64,000 nucleotides of DNA, from assembly GCF_022581195.2 (NCBI RefSeq), contig NC_061471.1, positions 9,176,001 to 9,240,000 of the forward strand. The letters run 5' to 3'. The notes below the pieces were generated by a model. That model was not told the DNA's origin. It saw only the letters and a program-made list of their open reading frames with translations, and ran no database searches. Both the position numbers and the translations under genes were made by a program. Numbering within the stretch: the stretch's first letter is position 1; each line of letters starts with the position of its first letter. The DNA is from Helicoverpa zea. Lineage: Eukaryota; Arthropoda; Insecta; Lepidoptera; Noctuidae. Positions 47,401 through 59,800 of this stretch are shown here, piece after piece.

Positions 47401-48849
47401 AATTACGAGTTTGCTATGCTCGTCATGTTGGAAAACAAATTGATGGAGCGTTATTTTCACGCGTAGGAGTGGCAGGGAACGCCAAGATAAGGAAACATGC
47501 AAACTCATTAAAATAATGGACTCATGACAGAAGAAAAACCTCAGATGGAAGTAAATTCTTTGGCCAATAAAATACAGTTCATGGACCCATTATTCAATAA
47601 AGATGCATGACAACGTCCATCACTAACAAAGACGCGAGTGATATTCTTGAGTAAATACATATTTCAAATAGTAGCAGGGGGATGTAAAGACAAATATTAT
47701 GTTGTCGTACAATATTTGGGAGTCATGATCAGCAAATTAGAGAAGCCTAGCAAATATTGACAGTCGCTCATAGATTCCACTATTACTACCGTTGGAATTA
47801 TACTTTAGGATAACCTGCATTCAGTCTGGCACGACTTGGATGAGGAAAAATATAATTTTTCTGCCTGTTCAACATTGAGAACTGCAACTAACATCGATTA
47901 TATTATTAATACTCAAATTCATATATTGTGATCCAGGTACCAGTAAGATCAAGAATAAAACTGGCTCCTCTAACCCAAGACAAGAAGCAACACATTGTTC
48001 CGAATCTCCCACGATATTCGATAAGGTGAATTAAATTAATGGCTATATAAGCCGCTTTATTGTTCAAAGAAATTGAACACAGAAATATGGAGATTGGATT
48101 ATCTCACCCATAATTCAGCCGTGTTGTTGGAATAATTGGTTAATGTTTCAATGGGGGAGTTGGGAGATATTAATCTTTGGGAAATTGATTTAAAAGAGGT
48201 TCATGTTCACTCATAAATTAATATTAACCTTAGATGAAAATTCCGGGTGCATATTTGCAAAATTTTGAAGTCTCTTAACAAGGTATTATAAATGATACAA
48301 GCCCTCAGCAACATAATAGCAAATCACTAGAACACCATCCCTCACTCGAAATATTCGGACCACGAAAGGCAATTACGCAAACTGTCCATCATCCTAGAAA
48401 CAAATCTCAGTGGAATAGCGAACAATAGGCAGAAGCTGACGAGTAGCGGTCGTCTGAATGACCCAACACAACTGGACTAATGAACGGTGACAGATACATA
48501 ATAGGGAAAGTGACTGCTGATGCCAACGCTACCGTGTTCACCGACGGTCTTACACGCGAGTTCGATGATCGGAATCGATTGATCCGTTGTAAAGATAATA
48601 TCGATTGAATTTGATGTGTCAGTTTAATAGAAAGCAATTTCTGAAAAGTAATTATACTTACGTCAATCGTGTTCAGTGCTAAAATAACAACATGACAAAG
48701 GGCTGTAATATTGTAGGTGTCGCCTTCGTAGCGAAATTCTTGGAAGCCATTTACCTGCCTTTTAAGCTTAAGTAAACCAACACCTAACCACGATGTAATT
48801 TATATTATTAATGAGATGTCTCTTAGCTAAGCTTTGCTGGAAGCATTCC
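44414..48849. other. Non-coding stretch
   Basis: Frames at 45863-46246 (127 codons) and 46653-46982 (109 codons) on the plus strand have no recognisable domain and no splice context that I trust. No repeats with ends were recognised. Confidence 0.4.
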
Positions 48850-49859
48850 CGGTAAAGCTTGAGGGTGTCCGGTACAAGCGGAAGGTTCAATGTAAAAAAT
48901 CTCGGTCCCGGTGTAATTTTGAACAATGAGGAACTTGAAACGGTACATGCTACGACTTTTCTAGGGATAACAGTAGACTCCAAAATTCAATGGGGTGAGC
49001 ATATAACTGGCATCACGGGTAAATTAAGCTCTGCTGCGTACGCTGTCAGGAAAGTAAGAGCTCTCACCGATGTAGCCACGGCGCGTCTAGTGTACTTTAG
49101 CTATTTTCACTGCATCATGTCCTACGGAATTCTTATGTGGGGCAATGCTGCCGATATCGAGCATGTTTTCGTACTACAGAAGCGCGCTGTCCGTGCTATA
49201 TACAAACTTGGTGCTAGAGTCTCCCTTAGGGAAAGGTTTAAGGATATTGGTATTCTGACTGTGGCGTCTCAATACATTTATGCCAATATAATATACGTAA
49301 GGCAAAACCTAGATTCATATAGTAAAAACAGCGACGTACATCATTTTAATACTAGAAATAAACACAAGTTAACCGCACCTAATTATCGTTTACATAAGGT
49401 ACACGGTTCATTTGTGGGGCTTTGTGTACGCATTTATAACAGAATTCCGGTTCATCTGTTGGAATTAACGGACAGTTCTTTTAAAAATAAAATTAAAGAA
49501 ATTCTTGTTAAAAAGGCATATTATAATGTTAATGATTATTTCACAGATAAACGCAGATGGCAGCTCTGAAGTGGAACAAAAGTGCTTTATTTTATTTTGT
49601 ATTATTCGGTGTTTTAAATTAATAATAAATAAAATTGAATTGTATAACTGTAAAATAAATTAATAATAATTAAATTGTAATAGACAGCTGTGTTGCTGGG
49701 AAGTTTGTTCTTCACCGCTTCTTCTTTCCAGCCATAACACTAGGAAGTGGTGAAAGGGGGGCGTTTTGGGGGTGCTGTCATTCTTGTAAAATTTTGACGT
49801 TAAAAAGTGCTAATCGTATTAGCCTATTTTAATAAATGATTTTGACTTTGACTTTGACG
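48850..49859 (+). mobile_element. 5'-truncated jockey-group LINE with TTTGAC tail
   Basis: The copy keeps the last third of the RT frame, an AT-rich then GC-rich 3' untranslated region (49570-49840), an AATAAA at about 49832 and a tail of three TTTGAC units (49842-49859). The 3' region is homologous to 10163-10348. The exact 5' break lies near 48850, just after in-frame stops. Confidence 0.8.
48856..49569 (+). CDS. C-terminal reverse transcriptase fragment of a jockey-group LINE
   Basis: An open frame of about 237 codons after a TAA at 48853. It lacks the catalytic YADD box and starts in the region just before FLGITVDSKIQWGEHI (34-49, counting from 48859). Further landmarks are SYFHCIMSYGILMWG (81-95), LQKRAVRAIYKLGAR (106-120) and the C-terminal ARKN/TRNKHK region. 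The end of the frame is undamaged. It is paralogous to the minus-strand fragment at 26487-27350, aligning throughout with many substitutions. It has no function of its own. Confidence 0.78.
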   Translation, partial: SLRVSGTSGRFNVKNLGPGVILNNEELETVHATTFLGITVDSKIQWGEHITGITGKLSSAAYAVRKVRALTDVATARLVYFSYFHCIMSYGILMWGNAADIEHVFVLQKRAVRAIYKLGARVSLRERFKDIGILTVASQYIYANIIYVRQNLDSYSKNSDVHHFNTRNKHKLTAPNYRLHKVHGSFVGLCVRIYNRIPVHLLELTDSSFKNKIKEILVKKAYYNVNDYFTDKRRWQL

Positions 49860-50212
49860 GACATAATCGAAAGTTGTAATAACGAAAGTTCTCAAAGCCG
49901 AATTAATGAGTTTTGCCCAGTAATGCCCAGTTTTCCGTTCCACGAACTCGTTTAAATCTATAAACAATTCCACTTTCATTGTTATTTGATAACTAGGGTA
50001 ACCAAAAGCGTGTAAACATAACAAATCAAACTGTAATAAAACATTTACAAAATCACTTTTACTTGAAATCCATATGTACAAAGCTATTTACGATGTATCG
50101 AGAGGCGTAGATGATCATTTAATGTCCATAGGTAATTTCATATTGATGATAGAAGTGCTTTACCATTATGTACAAGTATCGTAACTAAAACAGATCGTAA
50201 ATCGATTACGCG

Positions 50213-50416
50213 ATGGCAATTTTACGTCTCTTTAGTTTTCTGTGGATTCTAATATTCCCAAGTAGTATCCTATGCAGTTCCACTCTTCAGCCCATCATTT
50301 TCGATTTTATACGCCTCATAAACACTTTCGACGTCGTGGCCTCTTATTACGGAGAAATTGTTATTCCCAACGCGCACAACCATATTATTCTTCGTTCCCC
50401 TCGGATTTCATCATGA
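50213..50416 (+). CDS. Candidate small secreted peptide or signal-peptide exon
   Basis: ATG in good context (GCGATGG) opens 67 codons. The N terminus looks like a signal peptide: hydrophobic residues about 2-20 (LRLFSFLWILIFPSSIL) followed by CSS. The rest is a moderately hydrophobic segment ending HIILRSPRISS. It stops 10 bases before a possible splice donor (TTCC|GTAAGC at about 50427). It might be a short secreted product, a first exon, or chance. No family recognised. Confidence 0.25.
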   Translation: MAILRLFSFLWILIFPSSILCSSTLQPIIFDFIRLINTFDVVASYYGEIVIPNAHNHIILRSPRISS

Positions 50417-50588
50417 CGATGTTCCGTAAGCAAATCTAATTTTCTATAATAGAGGCGTAGCGAAAGCTCGGTAAATAATTTCATAAATAAATCTCTCGAC
50501 TATTTCCTTGGCCGGGTTGGTAATACTAACAATCTTGCGGTGTCTACGAGCTTTCTAGCTTATGCAAATGGGATATGAAGCTGCATAC

Positions 50589-50954
50589 TTAGGTATACAC
50601 GTATTCTTGCCCCAGATATTCAGAATTTCGCTGCAACAACTTGACTGTATTGAACAATGCAGTGCTATATTTCCAGCAGCACGATTTCCGCATGCCGTCA
50701 GCTGTCTCGCAGTGCCAGTTAGAGTTAGTATCCGTGACATACGACACTGCATATTGTTTAGCCACTGGTTCACATGAAGGGGCAAGTTTGCGATTGCAGG
50801 CAGTCACCCGGTCGATTGAGCAACGGAGTTCGCCGAGCGTATCGGAGAAAGTGTTGTGCTCAGTGCCCGATTTTATTACTGCCATCCTACGTTCAGAGAA
50901 ACTCAGGATGTGAACGGTACCGAAAGGTGACTCGAATATACAAGCGAATGACAT
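50589..50954 (-). CDS. Candidate ORF of 121 codons, unknown
   Basis: A true ATG at 50954 begins a frame with seven cysteines and no obvious domain or signal peptide. Composition is about half GC, well above the surroundings, and several overlapping frames on both strands are also open over 50555-50960. That pattern often just reflects fewer AT-rich stop codons, so coding potential is unproven. It could also be an exon or a degraded repeat. Confidence 0.25.
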   Translation of the reverse strand: MSFACIFESPFGTVHILSFSERRMAVIKSGTEHNTFSDTLGELRCSIDRVTACNRKLAPSCEPVAKQYAVSYVTDTNSNWHCETADGMRKSCCWKYSTALFNTVKLLQRNSEYLGQEYVYT

Positions 50955-53900
50955 TTTAAATTGTAAAGGAGAAATTGATATTGGCGTCTGTTTAAATTCT
51001 GTCTAGATAGAAAGAAATAGCAAAACTACAAAAACTTGCTCATATTATGTGCAAGTCATCTGCAAAATATTTGAATTATAGTTACTCACTTTAACATTGA
51101 CACATTATCGAAAAACGGCAAAATATCAATTTGAGTGCAAGTGTACTAAACATTATCACGAATTAAAGCCGTTGTAAAATAAACTAATGTCGATGCCTAA
51201 AAACACAATCTTAGCTCGATATCATGAATCACCTTTACGACCGCTGATAAAGAACAGAATAAAGTTCATATCACTATCGTTTAGGAAGTATAAATATTAA
51301 CAATGGTACAAGAACAATATTATCAGTCAGAGTATGATAACAGTAAGTGTGGAACACCTCGCTGAATGCATTGTATAGCAGTCGATAAGATGGCATTGAT
51401 TGCAACGGTTGATAACTCAGAGGATTACACAATTTCTAGAGAAGTGGGAAAGGAAAATAACATTCTCTCGGTTTATAAAAGATGGTGATTTATCTCAATA
51501 CATAGAACTTGTGCTTGAGATTGCAGATTTTATCTATAAAAGAGACTTGACATAGATAGGCAATCAGACACGTGGAAGAGTTTTAGGAAACCGGGTTTGT
51601 TTATAACATATAGGTCTAGTAAGATACCAAAACATCTAGATACATAAAGTATTCAATATTCCATTTTTATTTGTACTCATTAAATAAAAACAAACAAGTA
51701 TTAAAAGTATCAATAAGTCATGTCAGCAAGCACTCGGCGCAGGTTATCTGATGTACATTTATTTACGACAAACTCTCACGAAAGCTGTAAGCGGTTTATG
51801 TGTTACTTTCTAAAGTACACATATATAGAGAAAAAGTGCAGTGTGCTAGCTTTAAGGAGAATTTATATTGAATGCAGCCAACCAGCTTTGTATTTGAAGT
51901 AAAATTTTGCACTCTGAACTAACCTGACCCATTTCTGGAACCTTATCGACACTACTCTTAATATTGACCATGAAGCCACTATTACGCCATAAAACACACG
52001 TTTAGATTTGAGCAATATCTTAATGGAAACTGAGAGATAACCTAAAAAAGAAGAAGACATATTTGGCCTATAATGATGTCATCAACATAAACATCGAATT
52101 GTATTCTTTCTTGCGTATCGATATCCAAGTCCGAATTAGTATCGTCTTTCATCGATAGCATTTCAACCTTCCAGTAGCCACGGTCATTGTCCGAACTAGC
52201 ACGTTACGTAAACCGAACGCACACGCTTACGTAAACGTTACCGTACTAGAACGAGTGCGTTTACTCAAAGTGTTAACTGCTCAAGTCCCTTTGAAGAGGC
52301 GTTTCAAAAGACTTGAAGGTTTGCGTTTTCTAGATTGACAGCTAAGGTTGAATGCGCGGTTTGGTTTGGAAAACGATAATTATGTCAAGGTGATGTAAGG
52401 CTTGATCTGATACACCCTCTAGAACACATTGTTCTAGTTTTAGTTATGGCACCCATAGATCAAAAATCGAAGTCACGAATTAAAAAATAAGCTTTATATA
52501 GAAAAAACTTCTTAGCAAAAAAATCCAAAGACGGCGATGCTTCGAGAATGATCTAGCCCTCGGCTACGTGACTCAAATAATTGTTAGGATCTTCAGGATA
52601 TATAATACTCTACATCTAATACAGCCAATATGGTTATGTAGTATCCCTACCTATGAGTTTTTACTAGTGATTAATGATACTTGATTGAACGTATAACATT
52701 TGTAGATGAAAACAGTTTGGAAGTCGTTATGTTACGCAGATACCAACCACTGGATTGTTGATACGGCAAAAAATACCGCTGAGTTGCGGTCGATGATCAG
52801 TTAAGCGATAGATATTATGAAATAAAATTATAACAATGATTCGAAGAATAAATAAATATCATACCGAAGCTAAGGATAACACTGCTGAGAACAGACAACA
52901 GACATACACAGTTCTTGTTTATCTACAAGAACGTGTGCACCACAGGAAAGCCGCTTTTCGGCTGTATCAATAATACAACTAATGTTTAGAATAATAACAT
53001 ATGTTTACACAGGTTGCGTTTCATCGTTCATCTTTGACTTTGAACTTTAAAATAAAAGCTATCGTCCCCTGACGTGGCAAATTAACACCACATGTTTAAT
53101 CGAAGATGTTAGGAATGCTTCTGCATTTTCAAAGAATATTTTTCTTGCTTAAATTAGCTGACGACAAAATGGTAGGGAAACAAATTTCAATGTCTTGGAA
53201 CATTTTTAAAAGACATTTATATTTCAACCATTTGAGTGAAATCGTAACTCGTTCTATAAGGAACAAGATGTTAGACAAACACAATTTTGCGATTCTATTA
53301 ACACAATCAACTAGCGGAAATCTAATCCAAATAGCTCTGACGTACCTTTCTGTCAATAGCTAGCGCGTTCTACTAGTACATTATTCTACATAAATCAATA
53401 AATTGTGAGCTAAGGTAGCTTAGCTATTTAGAAATTACAAAATTATTGCGAAGGCTTTAGCAAACTAATTAATACAAACATCGTCAACAGTTAAATAAGT
53501 CAAGAAACGTAGGCAATATAAAATTTTCTCACGACTTCAGAAAGTAAAAACCTCTTCAAAGTCACCCCAAACTTTCGTCGGAGACTAGTCTGAAAAATGG
53601 TAGCCAAAACTTTCCTGCTTTCACTAAAAAGGACAACTAAGTTTTAATACTAAATGGCAATTTGGTTACGAAGAAACTTTATTGAGGCGAAAACTTAGCC
53701 AACAAATAATCAAGGGAGTTAGTGAAAGCCTCACTTCGACTGGAATTAGTCATGAAGCCTTTGACTGTCGAATTCGCTGTGGGAATTACGCTTCAGGTGT
53801 CAGGATTAATCAGTAAGTTCCAAATTATATCGGATTAATTACAATGTATCGATTGACAGATCATAATGAATAATCTAATACTGAAACCCTCTCTTTGCAA

Positions 53901-54025
53901 TAATATGTAACCCTAGAACTCAAAATATTCATTTCATTCGATAAGCTTTCAAAGACAAATGAACAATCGTTGTAAGACTTATAAGGCCATTTCCAATTTA
54001 CTTTCATTGGATAATTCCAAGACAT

Positions 54026-54042
54026 AACTTTCATAATACCTT
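54026..54042. repeat. Left 17-bp target-site duplication
   Basis: AACTTTCATAATACCTT is identical to 54496-54512 and brackets the GC-rich minus-strand retroposon. Confidence 0.92.
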
Positions 54043-54495
54043 TTTTGTTTTTTTTTTTTTTTTAACGACGTCAAAAATCGTCAAATGACCCTCCCGCTAT
54101 GGGTTAGCAGCGGTGAGGGAGTGTCAGACTCTTACTGACTAAAAACCGTCGTGTTCCGTCGTAGGCCTTTTATGTACCAGGGCCGCGGTATCTCTTTCGA
54201 ACAACCCGCAGCCCCAGCAGGCCTTGGCCCTCTGCTGGGCCCCGCTGGGGTTGCTGGCATCTCTTTGAGGAGCGCGTGGAACAACGCGCGCCGTCGACAC
54301 GGGTCTGTCGTCTAAGCAGACAGAGGGACGATGGGCCACCCGAACTCACCGCCTACAGACCCACGCTTAAGGTGGCCGGGAGTCATCACGCGACACCCGG
54401 CGCCCATGGTGTCTACCTGGTCCAGCGCGGCGGCCGGGATGAGAGGTGCGTACTCTCTGGCGTTCCGCCTCCTCCTTCTCGAGCAGGACCGCTTC
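54043..54495 (-). mobile_element. Retroposon with poly(A) tail and 17-bp target duplication
   Basis: On the minus strand this 453-bp insert runs from 54495 to a poly(A) tail (T-run on the plus strand at 54043-54063, one G interruption). The perfect 17-bp duplications prove insertion by target-primed reverse transcription. The insert is strikingly GC-rich against an AT-rich background. Its first ~60 bases (minus sense) could encode the end of a LINE ORF (LLEKEEAERQR) and the remainder looks like a 3' untranslated region. It is probably a 5'-truncated LINE of R1/jockey type, less likely a SINE. The overlapping 60-76-codon frames in it are not genes. An older copy is at 63776-63930. Confidence 0.88.
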
Positions 54496-54512
54496 AACTT
54501 TCATAATACCTT
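54496..54512. repeat. Right 17-bp target-site duplication
   Basis: Exact copy of 54026-54042. Confidence 0.92.
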
Positions 54513-55970
54513 ATAAGAACAGAGTAGGTACTGATTAAGAGGGAAAGTGAAGGCATCAAAAACTGCATAACGGACGCACAATGAATTTAATCTTCTATTG
54601 TGTTGTCATTTATATTCGGTTGGGAGCTTTCGTAATTATGCAACTGGGTATTAAGTTCGATCGCATAATGACGAATATACAAGGCTTAAGCACTTTCACA
54701 TGATCTTTCTTGTCTCCCTTGAAAAAACGAGTCGCATTAGCAGATACTTCCTTATTTAGATGAAGTAGCATACCGTATCAAGTCATGAATGTTAAAAAAA
54801 GAATGGAGCAAAAAGCCGTTATTCGTTTACACTGGAATAAGCTAGCTTGTATATTTAAGTCTAGTCTTTGTAATGGAAACAAAGGATCCTTTACGTCGTA
54901 ACGCACAATTAATGGAAACTTTATCTGTCTTTCCTTTCCTTCTTTACGTGACTTGAATTGACCTACTTACAAATACGCCCTTCGGAGAAAGGTCCTAAAA
55001 GATTCTAGTCAAAGTACACGTTCCAGATTAAAGCAGCTTTTTAAAAATAGCCAAAGTAATATGGCAATGCAATCAAGTTTAGAAACTTGCAATTCAAGAT
55101 CTAGACATTACGAAGATAGTCATCGTGGTAGATTTCACCAACAGTCCGCGTTCAGAAAATAAAGTTGTCCAACATTTTCACTTCGATGCAACTTTTAACT
55201 TGGTTACAACAAGTTTATTTCCGTGAAATTCGGAAAAGGAATATGGGACAGTTTATATTAGATTAGCTGCTTTTGGGAAACCTGGCTGCTTTGGGGCCAA
55301 TTTTAGAGACAGGTCAACAATAATCTGTTTCCATTTTTAGTGTTTATTGAAGCTGTTTAATCTGATGAAGTAGAGAACTGTTTTAAAAACTGAAGGAGAT
55401 CTTTTGCTTAGAGATCTTAGCTAAGTAAGGACACAGCTGTTATTTGAAACAGAAGAAATAAGAACAAGTACAGGAACAAGAAGGACATTTAGCATGTATT
55501 CCGTTTAATAAGTAACAGATTACTTTACATGACTACTTCATATACAACTAGGAAATTCACTTATGGCGTCATATGTCGTGCTTACATTACTGTTGTTTAA
55601 ACTTGCACGTCCGTTCAATGTTATTTCGTAATTGTTACGATATTATGACTACGTTAGCACAATGACTGGAGTAGTAAATGACAGTAACTAAAACTGTGTT
55701 TATGTTTGAACCATTGACAGTGACGGTTGAATGCCATCTTAGATTTACACACAAGAGACAGACGAAAAACATAACTTTTCTTTGCAGTGGAGTAATAATA
55801 TTATGCTAATACAGTATAAAATTATTAAAACACCTATGAAATATTAAAACACTTAATATTATGTTAATGACACCAAAACAATGTGTTAACAGGAAGCACG
55901 GCGACAGTCCACAAATAACAAGTGACAATGTTCACGGAATTGATGGAATCATCCATTGTTCGCGCATTAA
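54513..55970. other. Non-coding stretch
   Basis: AT-rich, with no frame, repeat or RNA gene recognised. Confidence 0.45.
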
Positions 55971-56119
55971 GGCTGTTACACACTAGCGATCCAACGAAGG
56001 CGTTCGATCAACGTACAAATTGCGTAGACGACGCGTTTGCAACACTACACAAGTGCAGCGCAGACGTCACAAAAACCGCGCTGCGATTACATTTATAGAA
56101 CGTTGATGTGAATAGGCCC
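55971..56119. mobile_element. Candidate TTAA-flanked MITE
   Basis: A 149-bp segment lies between TTAA at 55967-55970 and TTAA at 56120-56123. Read inward, both ends begin GG, followed by a loosely matching TTACACACTAGCG / TATTCACATCAACG. The inside is GC-richer (GACGACGCG, GCAGCGCAGACGTC). TTAA duplication is the piggyBac signature. Inverted-repeat similarity is only moderate, so chance TTAA flanks are possible. Confidence 0.35.
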
Positions 56120-56123
56120 TTAA

Positions 56124-56668
56124 GTGGATGTCCTATAGATACGACTTTAATATCCAGCCATTTGTCAACGGTAGCTCCAATCGGCACTTTGAAATGTCTT
56201 CACTTTATTTATTACATCTAACCTCTGTTCTTTGGAGATATTTGTAGCAATATCAATTTGATTCAACAAATGTCTTATTGGTTATAACCAGATTATCATT
56301 AAATGGTTTCTTGTTTGATGTCATTATGAGCTTTGTTAGGTTCGTATGGTAGGGTGTCATTCAGTAAGACATTAAAGTTCTCACTACTTATTTATGAAAA
56401 TATCATAATTACAAAGTATGTATAATTATCATCATTATAACAATTAAGGTGTATCAATGGTATCAGCAATCACACCAAAGAGCCAGTCTCAACGCAATCA
56501 ATGCGACTAATCGCACGTCTATCGCATTACATGCACGCACGACAATCGCATAAAACATCGGGCCAACAAAGTCAGAGTTGAATAAACTATCACTTTGAGT
56601 CACGGTCATTAGCAACCACCTCCGACAATTAACACAATGTATTGACCTTTGTATGATTTATAACATTA
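56124..56668. other. Non-coding stretch
   Basis: Nothing recognised. Confidence 0.45.
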
Positions 56669-56854
56669 CTAGCTTCCGCCAGCGGCTTCGCCCGCGTGGT
56701 GTGTTGATAAAAAGTAGCCTATGTGTTAATCCAGGGTATTACCTATCTACATACCAAATTTCAATCAAATCGGTCCAGCCGTTTTTGCGTGATTGAATAA
56801 CAAACATACATCCATACATTCTCACAAACTTTCACATTTATAATATAAGTAGGA
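56669..56854 (-). mobile_element. Non-autonomous Helitron-like element (Lep1-like), copy 2
   Basis: Minus-strand 186-bp unit, TCCTAC to GGAAGCTAG, with A before and T after in its own orientation. By manual alignment it differs from 9123-9308 at about four positions. The near identity implies that both copies were made recently from the same source. Same terminal hairpin-capable segment before CTAG, and no coding sequence. Confidence 0.75.
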
Positions 56855-59800
56855 TTGCATGCATTAAGCCCTGTTGATTCATAAAGTTTTGAGCATTGCA
56901 TTTATTAATACATGCAATCTTTTGTTTATTTTAGTGTAGCAGTTTCGCAAGCACTTTGTTCATCATCATCATTTTGAGGACCTGGGAAAACTGGAAGAGG
57001 TAATTTTCGGATATTTAACCATACAAATTATAACTATTGACATAATGATATTAAACCTACAATACTAAACGCGCATCATACACAATAAATGTCTCGAAGG
57101 ACCAAAATAACAAACTTGAAGCTTCAGAAATATAACTGACTCGCGAAATTACAGTTGCTTTGAACAGAACCAACATTAATCAAGACAAACAGTTAACTAT
57201 TAAGGGAACAGTTAACGACAAAGGCACGGAACACTCATTCGCGGCGTTGCAGAATCACATCAAGGTACAAAACCGGTTTCACAATGTTTTCGGATGTGGC
57301 ACGAAGAGAAAATTACATGAAGTAAATAATAGAGGAGTAGGCAATGTTGTGACATCAACAAATTGCTCTACAGTTCGTTGTGGCGGGGACAAAGAGTCGG
57401 TTGTGAAAAATAAAATTATTGTGTCAGACTTTAACTGCGAGTTTTAAACGGGTAATGGTACCAGCTGTAAGGTTGCGATGGCAAATGGGAGATGAAACTT
57501 TTAAACTTAATGAGATAGTTATAGTAATGAGGGAACATTAGAATCACATAACAAGATTCCAAGTACTCAGCAAGACGTAGCTACGGATCAGTAAAACTGT
57601 TTGTTGAATTATGTTCATTTACAGGCTTATTTGGTTGACAGTAAAAAGGGATTGCTTGTAAGAGAGTCAGGAGTAATTCAAAACACAAAAACAAGCAAGT
57701 GCACTCGAGTTGACCATCGCAACCTGTTTGTGCAACATTGATTTAAAGCCAAGAAGTATTGTTGATATTTTTTATTAAAATCTTTGGACAAAAACACCGA
57801 TCAATAAACTGCGCATGACTGTTGCACACGGCTTATTAGTATGTTTTTAAATCGCGACAAATAAGATGATTCAGTACCATTACTCAGTTATTGATGAATC
57901 ATTAAACTTGAGGAAACAAGCACCCACGCAACAATAAAAGAACACAGATAAACGTGTAACAAAAGAACATCAAAAACGAGGATTCATCATCCTGAAGATG
58001 ATTTTGATTGAAATTTCGGAAGCCATCAGGCGTGAACTGTCGAGTTGCAAACGTAGCACGTCGAGCGTCAAGTCATCAACGCCGACTGACTCCGACATTC
58101 GATTAACTCCAGTTAATGACAAGAATTCCATCCCATCCCCGATGGCACTTTTCGTTCTAATATCCCCAAAATTGATTGCTTCCGTACGTTTAAATGATTA
58201 GCCGTCACAGACTGACGTTAATCAAATGTTCAACAAAGAACATGCTGATGAATGGACTGAACTCAATCTGTAGTAAAACCGTAATAATCTTTTAAGGAAT
58301 CGTTGCTCTAGTTTCTAATAATGCCTTTTAGAAGGAAACATTAACAGTAATTCTACCAATGAGACTTGAAATTGGCAAAGATTAGGAAAACTGTTACGCT
58401 CCACACAATTTTAATTTCAAAGCCATTTCGAGTTTCGTTCAAGCAAAAAATACCGCAATAACTGAGGAAAAAATATCGTCCATTGTTCACCGAAAAGTCT
58501 TGATTTGAAACCTGTATTAAGGTCTAGACTTCGATAAGAAAATGACTTGCAAGTTTTGGTCTTGTCTTTTAATCATGATACCGGCGAGACTGTTAAGAAT
58601 GAACAAAAAGCTTTTGTTTCAGTTAAAATCACAAATACTTTCTTACGGATATCATAAAAAAATGCTAACAATGGCTAATGAGAAACCAGATAAGACATAC
58701 ATTTTTGTAATTGAAGGATTTTACTTCTGTTCTCAGAAAGCAGTCGAAATTAAGAATAGCTATTACTCTTCGCCTGGGAATCGTCAGATATCACGGCTCT
58801 TATTTCTTAAGCATGACGCATTAGCAATCTAGATCATGAATTTTAGTAAAAGAAAAATGTTTGGTTTAGGCTGACCTATTTATCAAATTCCAAGTTAGAG
58901 GAGCGAATTTTGCGCTCCCAAATTCAGATCAAAGACTTAAGGAGTAAAAAGCCATTTAGAACGTACTAACCTCACGATAGATGGGGCGTGATGTAGACGG
59001 GTCATCGACCATTTCACAAAAAGTGTTGCGATCTGACTGGGCTGTTCACACTCATTGCAGTTAACGGTATCGAGATATGGGGCCGACGCGAAATTACTGT
59101 TTAGATTTACCGAGCCAATTGAGAGTGCAGAGTAATTGTGTTTTACAAGCGTTGTATCCAATTAATGTTGGTAATGTGAGCACTGGCTGTTAAGAAGTGG
59201 GACAGCGATGTATCACAGGTACGCAATATACTCACTACACACAGGTTTGTAATTCTATATAGCTCGACAAATTGCTATCACGACTGGTCCTGACTCACAC
59301 GTGTTTTAGTCTGTGTTTTGGATTGTAGAGCTACAAAAGAAAAGGACACAATTTTAGTGGTTGTAAAATGTTGGATACCAGTAAAATTAGTTCCAATGTA
59401 ATAACTATAACATTTGATATGGATATTGAGACGTACAATATTGTTAATTAAACAAGATTCGAAGCAATATAACACGGTTTCAATGTTTGAGATCAAACAA
59501 ACATAGTTGATAGACCGCCAGAACTAATTGCAGATGGTACGGCTCCTATTAGGAAACTTGTCTATTGATCGTTCAGAACAATGTTCGAAGGACCAGATGT
59601 ACTAAAGCCTCGAAACGAAGCTTCTCTATTGTGTCCGCAACTAAATAACAACTTGTAAAACAATGAAGCCTACTAATAAATAAGATTCGAAAGCCGATAG
59701 AAAACATATGGCCAACATCTGGGAAATACAACACTTTGCTACAAAGATTTTTGCCAACAATTTGTTGGTAAATGTTAGATGTATCAATATTGGATGATGA

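Larger units (their letters stand above)
49860..54025. other. Non-coding stretch with two ORF candidates
   Basis: Two ATG-initiated frames (50213-50416 plus, 50589-50954 minus) are listed separately. A patch at about 52198-52265 repeats TTACGTAAAC and GAACG words. The rest is AT-rich with no recognised feature. Confidence 0.4.

Noticed and set aside
54139..54516. Four overlapping 61-76-codon frames in GC-rich DNA
   Set aside because: All fall inside the retroposon defined by the 17-bp duplications. Long frames there reflect the low frequency of stop codons in GC-rich sequence.
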